Assembly (NCBI RefSeq): GCF_003097615.1
Contig: NZ_QCZG01000038.1
Span: 1-32,864, forward strand
Reading direction: 5' to 3'
From: Pueribacillus theae
GTDB lineage: Bacteria > Bacillota > Bacilli > Bacillales > UBA6769
DNA: 32,864 bases
The notes below the pieces were generated by a model. That model had not been told where the DNA came from and did no database searches. It saw nothing but the letters and a program-made list of their open reading frames with translations. Positions 1 to 6,216 of the stretch are shown in pieces (the stretch's first letter is position 1; each line of letters opens with the position of its first letter). Both the position numbers and the translations under genes were made by a program.

Positions 1-60
1 GGCTCTCTTTTCCGCACTGACTGGCTCAAAACTCTGCAGAAGTGGCTCAATTCATCCGCA
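1..60. mobile_element. possible end of an IS element (IS21-like), remnant
   Basis: The octamer TGGCTCAA occurs at 22-29 and again at 43-50, a 21-bp period. IS21-family ends carry short tandem terminal repeats of about this size, so this may be the outer edge of an element lying mostly outside the window. No transposase can be seen, so this is inference from one repeated octamer only. The base composition changes at about position 60, where the following sequence becomes AT-rich. Confidence 0.25.
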
Positions 61-500
61 ATAATCATTATTTACGAGTTATTATTTACATGTGTATTTT
101 AGGAATCTTGATACACCCTCAAATATCATTTGCTGAAACAAATGAGGAAGTACCTTTTTTAATTAACAACGGTAAATGTCCGAACTTACAAAACTTGGGC
201 CATGTAAGTTCAGATAAAGGTCTTATAAATGCATTGAATACAATAATTCCTAAGGTTTATAAAGACGATAATTACAAAGGTTGGAAAGTAGAAACCATAG
301 CACATCTTCCAAAAGCACCACATCCAGAAGCTTATTATGCAATGGCGAAACATTATTGCGGAGAGGAAGTAGCTAACAATTCTTGGTTTGTGGAAGTACT
401 GTTTCCACAATATTTACCGGCATATGATGCATCACACAGACAGATTTTTGTGACCAAAAACAAACAAGGGAAATGGTTTGCTTGGTTTAGATTTCATTAA
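42..500 (+). CDS. small secreted protein of unknown function
   Basis: This reads as a 152-residue protein from GTG at 42; an alternative in-frame ATG lies at 90 (residue 17). The N-terminus has a basic start, a hydrophobic stretch at about residues 13-26 and a likely signal peptidase site after SFA at about residue 31. The mature part has two cysteines (in NNGKCPN and KHYCGEE) that could form a disulfide, and an aromatic tail ending WFAWFRFH. I recognise no family. No convincing ribosome binding site precedes either start, and the first 48 bases lie in the putative IS-end sequence, so the natural N-terminus may have been replaced by an insertion. Its AT-rich codon use differs from the operons downstream. 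A terminator follows at 593-630. The frame is very probably a real gene or a recent relic of one; its function is unknown. Confidence 0.55.
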   Translation: MAQFIRNNHYLRVIIYMCILGILIHPQISFAETNEEVPFLINNGKCPNLQNLGHVSSDKGLINALNTIIPKVYKDDNYKGWKVETIAHLPKAPHPEAYYAMAKHYCGEEVANNSWFVEVLFPQYLPAYDASHRQIFVTKNKQGKWFAWFRFH

Positions 501-592
501 CCTTTCAACAAACGGGCGTGATTGTTGCAGATCATAGGTAGAAAATGATCAATCTTTTTTATAAAAATTGTATAGTTCTTCACAAAGAATGT

Positions 593-630
593 ACCCGTTT
601 TGTTCAATCTTTTTTCAAAACGGGTTTTTT
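593..630 (+). terminator. Rho-independent terminator
   Basis: A perfect 10-bp stem, ACCCGTTTTG (593-602) with CAAAACGGGT (616-625), has a 13-nt loop and is followed by a T run. It lies about 90 bp after the secreted orphan gene and terminates plus-strand transcription before the ars region. Confidence 0.85.
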
Positions 631-766
631 GAATTTAACGTAAAATGTAGGTTTGCAAGGTGTTTTTAACCAAACCTTATTTTAAAGTTACACTGACATC
701 TTCTTCTTCAAATTGGTTCTTTATAATGGACGGTCCTTTAATAGGATCATTTTTTTGGTAATGGAG

Positions 767-840
767 TTGCATATATAATTATATTCCTATATATTAAAAA
801 CAAGAAATATAGGCTTATGCTTATATATTGATAATCATCT
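767..840 (+). promoter_or_regulatory. arsR-arsB-arsC promoter with AT-rich dyads
   Basis: A sigma-A type promoter is visible: TTGCAT at 767-772, a 17-bp spacer and TATATT at 790-795. The spacer, the -10 region and the next 40 bp are rich in ATATA-type imperfect dyads, including ATATAGG and GCTTATGCTTAT around 808-825. ArsR repressors bind such AT-rich dyads over their own promoters, so this is the likely autoregulatory site. The sequence differs from the operators of the second arsR (ATCAAA-N4-TTTGAT), which suggests the two repressors have separate specificities. Confidence 0.65.
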
Positions 841-860
841 AAGGAAAGGATGATTTTTTT

Positions 861-1205
861 ATGGAGAAAACCGTTTTAAAACTCGAAAAGGCCACTAGTG
901 TGTTAAAGCTTTTAGGGGATAAAACTAGGCTTACGATGATAGGGCTCATGTCTCATCATGAATGTTGTGTTTGTGAGTTTGTTGAAGTTTTTGATATGAG
1001 TCAGCCTTCCATCAGCCAACATCTTCGAAAGCTTCGTGATGCGGAGTTGGTGAAAGAAAGAAGAAAAGGTCAATGGATTTTCTATTCACTGAACAAAGAA
1101 AGTGAAGCATATCCGTTGATAGAAGCGTTATTAACACATATTCCGGATCAAAAAGAAAAGTTGGAGGCATTAGAAGCTGAAGGTAAACGAATTACTTGTG
1201 GTTAG
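861..1205 (+). CDS. arsR: ArsR/SmtB-family arsenic-responsive repressor
   Basis: A 114-residue winged-helix repressor. Residues 10-90 carry the family fold: LLGDKTRLTMIGLM, then a cysteine motif ECCVCEF at about residues 34-40 equivalent to the ELCVCDL metalloid site of ArsR, then the recognition helix SQPSISQHLRKLRDAELV. As(III) or Sb(III) binding to the cysteines releases DNA in characterised members. The ATG at 861 follows AAGGAAAGGATGA. The gene heads the unit with arsB, whose frame begins right at the arsR stop codon, and then arsC. It has an extra cysteine beside the canonical pair and another near the C-terminus (ITCG). Identification as ArsR is firm; the exact inducer is inferred from its neighbours. 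Confidence 0.93.
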   Translation: MEKTVLKLEKATSVLKLLGDKTRLTMIGLMSHHECCVCEFVEVFDMSQPSISQHLRKLRDAELVKERRKGQWIFYSLNKESEAYPLIEALLTHIPDQKEKLEALEAEGKRITCG

Positions 1206-1220
1206 TTGGAGGGTGTTGGA

Positions 1221-2426
1221 TTGGCATCTGTTCTATTATCATTATTGATTTTTATTATCACACTAGTATTGGCCATTTGGCAACCGAAAGGTTTGGGTAT
1301 CGGTTGGACGGCTTGTGGGGGAGCCATTCTTGCACTCCTTGTCGGTGTCGTTGACTGGGGAGATGTTCTTACCGTTACAGGCATTGTTTGGAATGCGACG
1401 TTAACCTTTGTTGCTGTGATTTTGATTTCGTTAATACTTGATGAAATTGGTTTCTTTGAATGGGCAGCACTTCATATGGCTCGGGTTGCCAAAGGAAACG
1501 GTATTAAAATGTTTGTTTATATTATTTTGCTTGGCGCTGTGGTCGCTGCTTTTTTCGCCAATGATGGTGCTGCATTGATTTTGACAACAATTGTATTGGC
1601 AATGGTTCGAAACTTGAAATTTGAAGAGAAAATGGTCTTACCGTTTATCATGGCAAGTGGATTTATTGCTGATACGGCTTCATTGCCACTTGTGGTAAGT
1701 AACTTAGTTAATATTGTTTCCGCGGATTTTTTCGGCATTGGTTTTGCCGAATACGCAATAAGGATGATTATACCGAATTTCTTTTCGATCGCTGCGAGTA
1801 TCCTTGTCCTATACTTATTCTTCCGAAAGGGTATTCCGCGAAACTATGATTTAAGTCAATTGCTAGAGCCAAAAGAAGCCATCAAAGATGAGGGAATGTT
1901 TCGTTTATCTTGGGTTGTGTTGGCTGTATTGTTAGTAGGTTATTTCGGAAGTGAATTTCTTGGAATTCCAGTATCAATTGTAGCTGGGATCATTGCCATT
2001 TTCTTCTTGATTATGGCGAAAAGAAGCCCTGCTGTTCCGACAAAGCAAGTCATTAAAGGCGCGCCGTGGGATATTGTTTTCTTCTCAGTCGGGATGTATG
2101 TTGTGGTCTACGGCTTACAAAATGTTGGATTGACCAGCGTGTTGGCAAGCGTCATACGAGGGGCTGCTGATCAAGGGTTATTTGTCACAACGATGGTGAT
2201 GGGTTTTATTGCTGCGTTCCTTTCCTCGATAATGAATAATATGCCGACAGTGATGATTGATGCCCTTGCAATTGCGGACACGAACACAACCGGTATCATT
2301 AAAGAAGGTCTTGTCTATGCAAATGTGATTGGTTCCGACTTAGGTCCAAAGATTACCCCAATCGGTTCATTGGCTACATTGTTGTGGCTTCATGTGTTGG
2401 AAAGCAAAGGCGTAAAGATTTCATAG
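1221..2426 (+). CDS. arsB: ArsB arsenite efflux permease, cut short by an in-frame amber codon
   Basis: This is a polytopic membrane protein of the ArsB/NhaD ion-transporter superfamily that exports As(III) and Sb(III) across the cytoplasmic membrane. Helices run through the whole length; recognisable segments are [39 protein letters not shown] and [14 protein letters not shown] followed by [23 protein letters not shown] at 1221 is the preferred start because GGAGGG at 1208-1213 is 7 nt upstream; the TTG at 1206 has no such site. The frame stops at TAG 2424-2426 (codon 402), yet continues open in the same frame for 30 more codons to TAA 2517-2519, encoding a hydrophobic final helix. ArsB proteins are usually about 430 residues, which matches the longer frame (432 codons). 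Either the gene is damaged, the amber codon is read through, or there is a base error (TGG to TAG). Confidence 0.9.
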   Translation: MASVLLSLLIFIITLVLAIWQPKGLGIGWTACGGAILALLVGVVDWGDVLTVTGIVWNATLTFVAVILISLILDEIGFFEWAALHMARVAKGNGIKMFVYIILLGAVVAAFFANDGAALILTTIVLAMVRNLKFEEKMVLPFIMASGFIADTASLPLVVSNLVNIVSADFFGIGFAEYAIRMIIPNFFSIAASILVLYLFFRKGIPRNYDLSQLLEPKEAIKDEGMFRLSWVVLAVLLVGYFGSEFLGIPVSIVAGIIAIFFLIMAKRSPAVPTKQVIKGAPWDIVFFSVGMYVVVYGLQNVGLTSVLASVIRGAADQGLFVTTMVMGFIAAFLSSIMNNMPTVMIDALAIADTNTTGIIKEGLVYANVIGSDLGPKITPIGSLATLLWLHVLESKGVKIS

Positions 2427-2519
2427 GGTTATTATTTTAAAGTGGGGATTGTCTTAACCATTCCGACACTGTTTATTACATTATTTGGCCTGTATGTTTG
2501 GCTTCTTATGATTTCATAA
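2427..2519 (+). pseudogene. arsB: orphaned 3' end of arsB after the amber codon
   Basis: In the arsB frame, directly after TAG, the sequence encodes GYYFKVGIVLTIPTL and a further hydrophobic stretch ending VWLLMIS before TAA. This is the expected last transmembrane helix of ArsB. It has no start codon or ribosome site of its own. It should be read together with the truncated arsB as one ancestral gene. Confidence 0.85.
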
Positions 2520-2587
2520 GGGAATATACTATTTTCTCCTGCTTGTTCAAACAGGTTGATTAAATAGACAAAAGGAGTGAATATGTC

Positions 2588-3007
2588 TTGTCAAAACCAG
2601 TGATTTTCTTCTTATGCACCGGGAATTCTTGTCGCAGTCAAATGGCTGAGGGATTTGCTCGCAAATATCTTGGTGACAAATTTGATGTTCATTCTGCCGG
2701 CATTGAAGCGCATGGTGTCAACCTGAATGCGATCAAAGCGATGGATGAAGTGGGAATCGACATATCGAATCAAGAATCGTCAACAATTAATCACGAATTG
2801 TTAAATACGGCGGATTATGTGATCACGTTATGTGGGGACGCGAATGATAAGTGTCCAATGACACCGCCTCATGTGAACCGTGATCATTGGGGCTTTGAAG
2901 ATCCGGCAAAGGCTGAAGGGACTGAAGAAGAAAAATGGGCAGTTTTTCAACGTGTTCGCGATCAAATTGAAGAGCGCATAAAAATATTTACTGAAACCGC
3001 AAAATAA
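2588..3007 (+). CDS. arsC: arsenate reductase, thioredoxin-coupled ArsC
   Basis: A 139-residue cytoplasmic enzyme of the low-molecular-weight phosphatase fold that reduces arsenate to arsenite for export. The P-loop [13 protein letters not shown] spans residues 10-22, with nucleophile Cys10 and Cys15. The redox cysteines Cys82 and Cys89 sit in [11 protein letters not shown], which defines the thioredoxin-dependent class. The conserved [12 protein letters not shown] follows. Length equals that of the staphylococcal and Bacillus ArsC. The start is TTG at 2588; GGAG at 2574-2577 precedes it, and the nearby ATG at 2583 is out of frame and closes after six codons. It lies 68 bp after the ancestral arsB stop, in the same direction, so it is probably the third gene of the arsRBC unit. 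Confidence 0.95.
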   Translation: MSKPVIFFLCTGNSCRSQMAEGFARKYLGDKFDVHSAGIEAHGVNLNAIKAMDEVGIDISNQESSTINHELLNTADYVITLCGDANDKCPMTPPHVNRDHWGFEDPAKAEGTEEEKWAVFQRVRDQIEERIKIFTETAK

Positions 3008-3035
3008 AAGGAGAGCCACCACATTCTTCTTTATT

Positions 3036-3121
3036 AAGTAATAAACCAATTTTTTTTGATTTATTACTTGTGAAATGACAATTTATCATTTATATTATTA
3101 GTTAAATCAAATATTTTTGAT
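3036..3121 (+). promoter_or_regulatory. arsR2 promoter with two ArsR-type operators
   Basis: The promoter is TTGTGA at 3068-3073, a 17-bp spacer and TATATT at 3091-3096. A perfect dyad ATCAAA-TATT-TTTGAT at 3106-3121 covers the expected start of transcription. An imperfect copy, ACCAAT-TTTT-TTTGAT, sits at 3045-3060 just upstream of the -35. The upstream copy is enclosed by a 10-bp inverted repeat, AAGTAATAAA (3036-3045) with TTTATTACTT (3060-3069). ATCAA-N-TTGAT dyads are typical of Bacillus/Staphylococcus ArsR binding. Confidence 0.75.
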
Positions 3122-3137
3122 GTAAGGATGAAATAAA

Positions 3138-3464
3138 TTGACAAATAGCCCAACAACAACGATCCCTGCTAATCAAGAAACATTTGAGTATTATGCTCAC
3201 ACATTTAAAGCTTTAGCTGATCCAAAACGACTAAAATTAATGAATGAATTATGTATTCGAGGTCAAGTATGCGTTTGTGACCTCACCGAAATCATGGGGA
3301 TGCCACAACCAAAGCTTTCTTATCATCTCAAAATATTGATGGATTCCAATCTCATTAAGCAGGAAAAAAAAGGAACTTGGAATTACTATGAACTCAATCA
3401 AGGTCAGGTCAATCATTTGCTGTCACCCGAATTATGCTGCTTGTTTCGCCCTACGTGTTGGTAA
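3138..3464 (+). CDS. arsR: second ArsR-family repressor, CC-tailed type
   Basis: A 108-residue winged-helix repressor. HTFKALADPKRLKLMNEL begins the fold, the metalloid motif VCVCDL is at about residues 44-49, the recognition region MPQPKLSYHLKILMDSNLI follows, and the C-terminus carries three further cysteines (PELCCLFRPTCW). The start is TTG at 3138; the upstream ribosome site (AAGGATG) is only moderate. It differs clearly from the first ArsR, and its operators also differ, so it probably controls itself and the adjacent arsI separately. The extra C-terminal cysteines could widen or alter the inducer range, for example trivalent organoarsenicals given the ArsI neighbour; this last point is inference. 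Confidence 0.9.
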   Translation: MTNSPTTTIPANQETFEYYAHTFKALADPKRLKLMNELCIRGQVCVCDLTEIMGMPQPKLSYHLKILMDSNLIKQEKKGTWNYYELNQGQVNHLLSPELCCLFRPTCW

Positions 3465-3502
3465 CAAATTTTTTTGGTTTAAACATCAAAAAAATTTGAT
3501 AT
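3463..3502 (+). promoter_or_regulatory. arsI operator pair and probable promoter
   Basis: A perfect dyad ATCAAA-AAAA-TTTGAT lies at 3485-3500 and an imperfect one, AACAAA-TTTT-TTTGGT, at 3463-3478. The half-sites equal those in front of arsR2. A possible promoter, TTGGTT (3474-3479) with TGATAT (3497-3502) and a 17-bp spacer, overlaps both dyads, so a repressor bound there would block it. Confidence 0.65.
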
Positions 3503-3534
3503 AAATAAAATACCCTTAAGGAGGATTCACTGTT

Positions 3535-3933
3535 ATGAATATCCATGTAGGTTTAAATGTTACAAATCTTGAGGCATCTATTGCCTTCTACTCAAAGGTC
3601 TTTGACGCACAACCTGTCAAGGTGAAACCGGATTACGCCAAGTTCTTATTAGACGATCCGGGGTTAAACTTTACCTTAAGACCTGTTGAACGTGTTGAGG
3701 GCAATCACATCAATCACTTCGGTTTCCAAGTCACCAGTACAGAAGAATTACAAAAGCACAAAGATAGACTAGAAAAGCAAGGGTTCTTTTCACGGGATGA
3801 GAATGATACAACCTGTTGCTATGCGAGACAAGACAAATTTTGGATCACTGATCCGGATGGACATGAATGGGAATTCTTCTTCACAAAAGAGGATATTGAG
3901 GTCGAGAATTTAGGTACTTGCTGCGCCGGATAA
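3535..3933 (+). CDS. arsI: ArsI C-As lyase (glyoxalase/dioxygenase fold)
   Basis: A 132-residue vicinal-oxygen-chelate protein with two beta-alpha-beta-beta-beta modules. The likely Fe(II) ligands are His4, His61 and Glu113. The vicinal cysteine pair Cys94-Cys95 (NDTTCCYARQDKFW) is the signature that binds trivalent organoarsenicals in ArsI and separates it from generic glyoxalases. The C-terminal tail GTCCAG carries a second Cys pair. ArsI oxidatively cleaves the carbon-arsenic bond of MAs(III), releasing As(III) for the efflux system next door. AAGGAGGA about 9 nt before ATG 3535 is a strong ribosome site. The related CadI family has a similar length, but the CC pair and location beside arsR favour ArsI. 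Confidence 0.9.
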   Translation: MNIHVGLNVTNLEASIAFYSKVFDAQPVKVKPDYAKFLLDDPGLNFTLRPVERVEGNHINHFGFQVTSTEELQKHKDRLEKQGFFSRDENDTTCCYARQDKFWITDPDGHEWEFFFTKEDIEVENLGTCCAG

Positions 3934-3968
3934 GAGCAAATGTTAAGGTGGGCATTATAAATAATTAA

Positions 3969-3984
3969 CCCTGCATTTGCAGGG
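3969..3984 (+). terminator. short hairpin after arsI
   Basis: CCCTGC and GCAGGG form a compact 6-bp stem (7 bp with a 2-nt loop) 35 bp after the arsI stop. The T run is poor (CTATTCGTATTC), so it is at best a weak terminator. Confidence 0.45.
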
Positions 3985-4150
3985 CTATTCGTATTCTTCA
4001 CTTAATACGCCAAGAAACTCATTTAACAATTTCATATACTTCGCAATTGGCTTTTGCACATTATTCTCCCAGCCTCTTAACGTCTTTACATTTACCCCAA
4101 TAATTTTAGCGTTACGTTCGAGAAATTGCTTCGGATTCGAGGAAAAGTCG
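3985..4150 (-). pseudogene. C-terminal remnant of an XRE-type HTH antitoxin-like gene
   Basis: Read on the minus strand, the frame open from 4257 to 3985 shows helix-turn-helix sequence only in its C-terminal half: QFLERNAKIIGVNVKTLRGW followed by ENNVQKPIAKYMKLLNEF. This is the pattern of HigA/NadS-like regulators (IGVSVKTLxxWE...P). The N-terminal part of the same frame (before about 4150) is a low-complexity shadow of the fragment on the opposite strand, so the true 5' end of the regulator is missing. It is a relic, not a functional gene. Confidence 0.55.
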
Positions 4151-4156
4151 AGTTCG

Positions 4157-4273
4157 ATTCTATCACTTTCGGAACAGATGAAGTTATCAGAAGAAGAACT
4201 GCGCGGCATCTTGTTTGATCTTGAACTCGAAGGAAAAGTCATTGTGAGAGCAGACATCGTTTCGCTTAGTTAA
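4157..4273 (+). pseudogene. C-terminal winged-helix remnant, DprA-like
   Basis: The plus-strand frame reads ILSLSEQMKLSEEELRGILF then DLELEGKVIVRADIVSLS before TAA. This resembles the small winged-helix domain at the end of DprA/Smf, a DNA-protection protein for natural transformation (alternating LSEEEL..ILFDLELEGKV). Everything upstream in this frame is antisense to the HTH remnant. The two fragments meet at about 4150, so this is a join of two truncated genes. Assignment to DprA is tentative. Confidence 0.4.
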
Positions 4274-4291
4274 AATCCAAAGTTAGTTTTT

Positions 4292-4305
4292 TCCGGCAAG
4301 CCGGA
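4292..4305. repeat. GC-rich hairpin
   Basis: TCCGGC and GCCGGA form a 6-bp perfect stem with a 2-nt loop. It is preceded by a T run (minus-strand A run) and followed by TTTGTT. It could end transcription weakly in the gap between the gene remnants and the permease operon. Confidence 0.35.
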
Positions 4306-4399
4306 TTTGTTAAGCGGACAAACTTCTTTACAATTAGCGAGGGTTTGGCAATAATCATAATAAAAACAATTTACAGACTACATAACGGGGGGCTATAGA

Positions 4400-4675
4400 A
4401 TGGAACGCCGCTTTCATCAAGTGATGCAAGAAAAGAAACAGCTAGTGATTAACCTTCTTGCTTTTCTATTTGTTTTTTATTTTTCTTTGCCTTTTTCTTT
4501 AGCTGTTTTCCCTACGTTTATGAATAAGAAAATTTTTGATACAGGGTTTACGTGGGCTTGGCTGTATGCCTTTTTGCAAATTCCGTTGACTTGGATATTA
4601 GGATGGATTTATTACCGCAAAGCAAAACGCTTGGATCAATTTGTGGAACAGCTGAAACAGGAGGCTGAATTGTGA
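4400..4675 (+). CDS. DUF485 membrane protein, partner of symporter (cassette 1)
   Basis: A 91-residue inner-membrane protein of the DUF485 (YjcH) family, with two transmembrane segments (about residues 18-40 and 50-70) and the conserved pattern FYFSLPFSLAVFPTFMNKK ... WAWLYAFLQIPLTWILGWIY. Such proteins are almost always encoded directly before an SSS-family monocarboxylate/acetate permease, as in yjcH-actP. The ATG at 4400 follows a GGGGGG run. The last codons overlap the GTG of the symporter (GTGA), implying translational coupling. The N-tail is much shorter than in its paralogue at 8918, which has an extra charged stretch of about 25 residues. Role within the transporter is not known. Confidence 0.88.
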   Translation: MERRFHQVMQEKKQLVINLLAFLFVFYFSLPFSLAVFPTFMNKKIFDTGFTWAWLYAFLQIPLTWILGWIYYRKAKRLDQFVEQLKQEAEL

Positions 4676-6216
4676 ATCTTACCTACTTCTTGTTTTTTAT
4701 TTGTATCATTGTCTGTACGTTAATTATTACGTATTGGGCGGCAAAACGAAGTAAAACGGCAAACCGGTTTTACACGGCATCCGGCAGTTTGACGGGTTTT
4801 CAAAATGGCATGGCGATTGCCGGCGATTTTATAAGCGCGGCATCCTTCTTAGGCATTGTCGGCACGATCGCAATTAATGGGTATGACGGCTTTTTATATT
4901 CCATCGGATTTTTAGTTTCTTATTTAGTTGTTATGTTTTTAATTGCAGAACCCGTCCATCATTTGGGCAAATATTCGTTAGGAGATGTCATTTGCACACG
5001 CTTCCCAGGTAACCGGATGCGTGCCATGATGGCCTTTGGGGCATTTATGATTTCCATTCTTTACATGATTCCACAGCTTGTTGCATCAGGGTTGCTCATA
5101 CGTTTGCTGTTAAATATCGATTATTCCGTTTCCGTTGTTGTCATTGGGAGTTTAATGACGGTCTACGTTGTATTTGGAGGAATGATTGCGACATCTTGGG
5201 TACAAATTGTAAAAACAGTCGTGCTTATGTCGGGAACCTTTCTCCTTTCGCTCATTGTATTTTCACGGTTTCATTGGAATGTGGCCGATTTGCTGGAACA
5301 GGTAAAAAGTGGGACACCGCTTGGAGAGCAATTTTTCCTGCCGGGCCATTTGTTCAATCATTCGCTTGAAGCTTTCTCGCTTCAGCTTGCATTAGTGTTA
5401 GGGACGGCGGGGCTGCCGCATATTTTAATCCGGTTTTTTACAGTTCGAAATACGCTTGAAGTACGCCGCTCGCTCATTAGCGCGACATGGATTATCGGCC
5501 TATTTTATGTCATGACGCTTATTCTTGGGCTTGGTACGGTTGCATTGCTCGGTTATCAAAAATTGATTTCAGCTGATGCGACAGGGAATTTGGCGGCACC
5601 GCTTTTGGCAAAGGAGGTTGGCGGCGATTTTCTATTGGCATTTATATCGGCGATTGCATTTACGACGATCGTTGCAGTTGTTGCAGGTTTGGTGATTTCA
5701 GCGACGACGGCTTTTTCCCATGATATTTATCATCACATCATGAAAAAAGGAAAATCAACGGAAAAGGAGCAGCTGTACGCGGCACGTTGGACTGCACTCG
5801 GAATTGGCATCATTTCTACGTTGTTTGCTTTAAGGCTAGAAAATATTAATGTGACGTTCCTTGTTTCATTAACATTCATTTTTGCGGCTTCAAGCAATTT
5901 TCCAGTTCTTTTATTAACCATTTACTGGAGGCGCTTTAATCGAACAGGGGCAATTGTTGGAATGGTTAGTGGTTTCGTCGCATCGATTGCGCTTCTCATG
6001 CTTGGCCCGCATATGATGAACCCGGATGGAGGTTGGATTGCGAGAGAGCCAATCCTTCCGCTGTCTAACCCTGGCATCATCGCTATCCCGATTGGGTTTA
6101 TTGGTGCATTTTTTGGAACAGTGCTTTCCCGTGAACCTGCACAATCAAGCGGGGAACTCAGGAAATTTTTTATCAAATCACAGACTGGTATTGATATAAG
6201 GAGAGAGAGCCAGTGA
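4672..6216 (+). CDS. sodium:solute symporter, ActP/YwcA-like carboxylate permease (cassette 1)
   Basis: A 514-residue SSS-family transporter with about 13 hydrophobic segments. Hallmarks are YWAAKRSKTANRFYTASGSL, the GMAIAGDFISAASFLGIVG segment, FGGMIATSWVQIVKT, and LGTAGLPHILIRFFTV. The family imports acetate, pyruvate or related short monocarboxylates with Na+. GTG at 4672 overlaps the upstream stop, with AGGAGG before it. The 3' end overlaps the sensor kinase GTG at 6213 (GTGA), so permease and two-component system form one transcription unit. It is closely similar to the product of 9271-10803. Substrate is inferred from family and from acetyl-CoA synthetase downstream. Confidence 0.9.
   Translation: MNLTYFLFFICIIVCTLIITYWAAKRSKTANRFYTASGSLTGFQNGMAIAGDFISAASFLGIVGTIAINGYDGFLYSIGFLVSYLVVMFLIAEPVHHLGKYSLGDVICTRFPGNRMRAMMAFGAFMISILYMIPQLVASGLLIRLLLNIDYSVSVVVIGSLMTVYVVFGGMIATSWVQIVKTVVLMSGTFLLSLIVFSRFHWNVADLLEQVKSGTPLGEQFFLPGHLFNHSLEAFSLQLALVLGTAGLPHILIRFFTVRNTLEVRRSLISATWIIGLFYVMTLILGLGTVALLGYQKLISADATGNLAAPLLAKEVGGDFLLAFISAIAFTTIVAVVAGLVISATTAFSHDIYHHIMKKGKSTEKEQLYAARWTALGIGIISTLFALRLENINVTFLVSLTFIFAASSNFPVLLLTIYWRRFNRTGAIVGMVSGFVASIALLMLGPHMMNPDGGWIAREPILPLSNPGIIAIPIGFIGAFFGTVLSREPAQSSGELRKFFIKSQTGIDIRRESQ

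Larger units (their letters stand above)
501..860. other. intergenic region before ars
   Basis: The stretch holds the terminator at 593-630 and the ars promoter at 767-795. On the minus strand about 30 codons are open from roughly 766 down to a TAA at 677-679, ending EEEDVSVTLK. This could be the 3' tail of a lost gene, but it has no start and cannot be assigned. Confidence 0.4.

Noticed and set aside
2583-2603. ATG at 2583 as the arsC start
   Set aside because: Out of frame with arsC and closes after six codons; TTG 2588 gives the full conserved N-terminus with Cys10.
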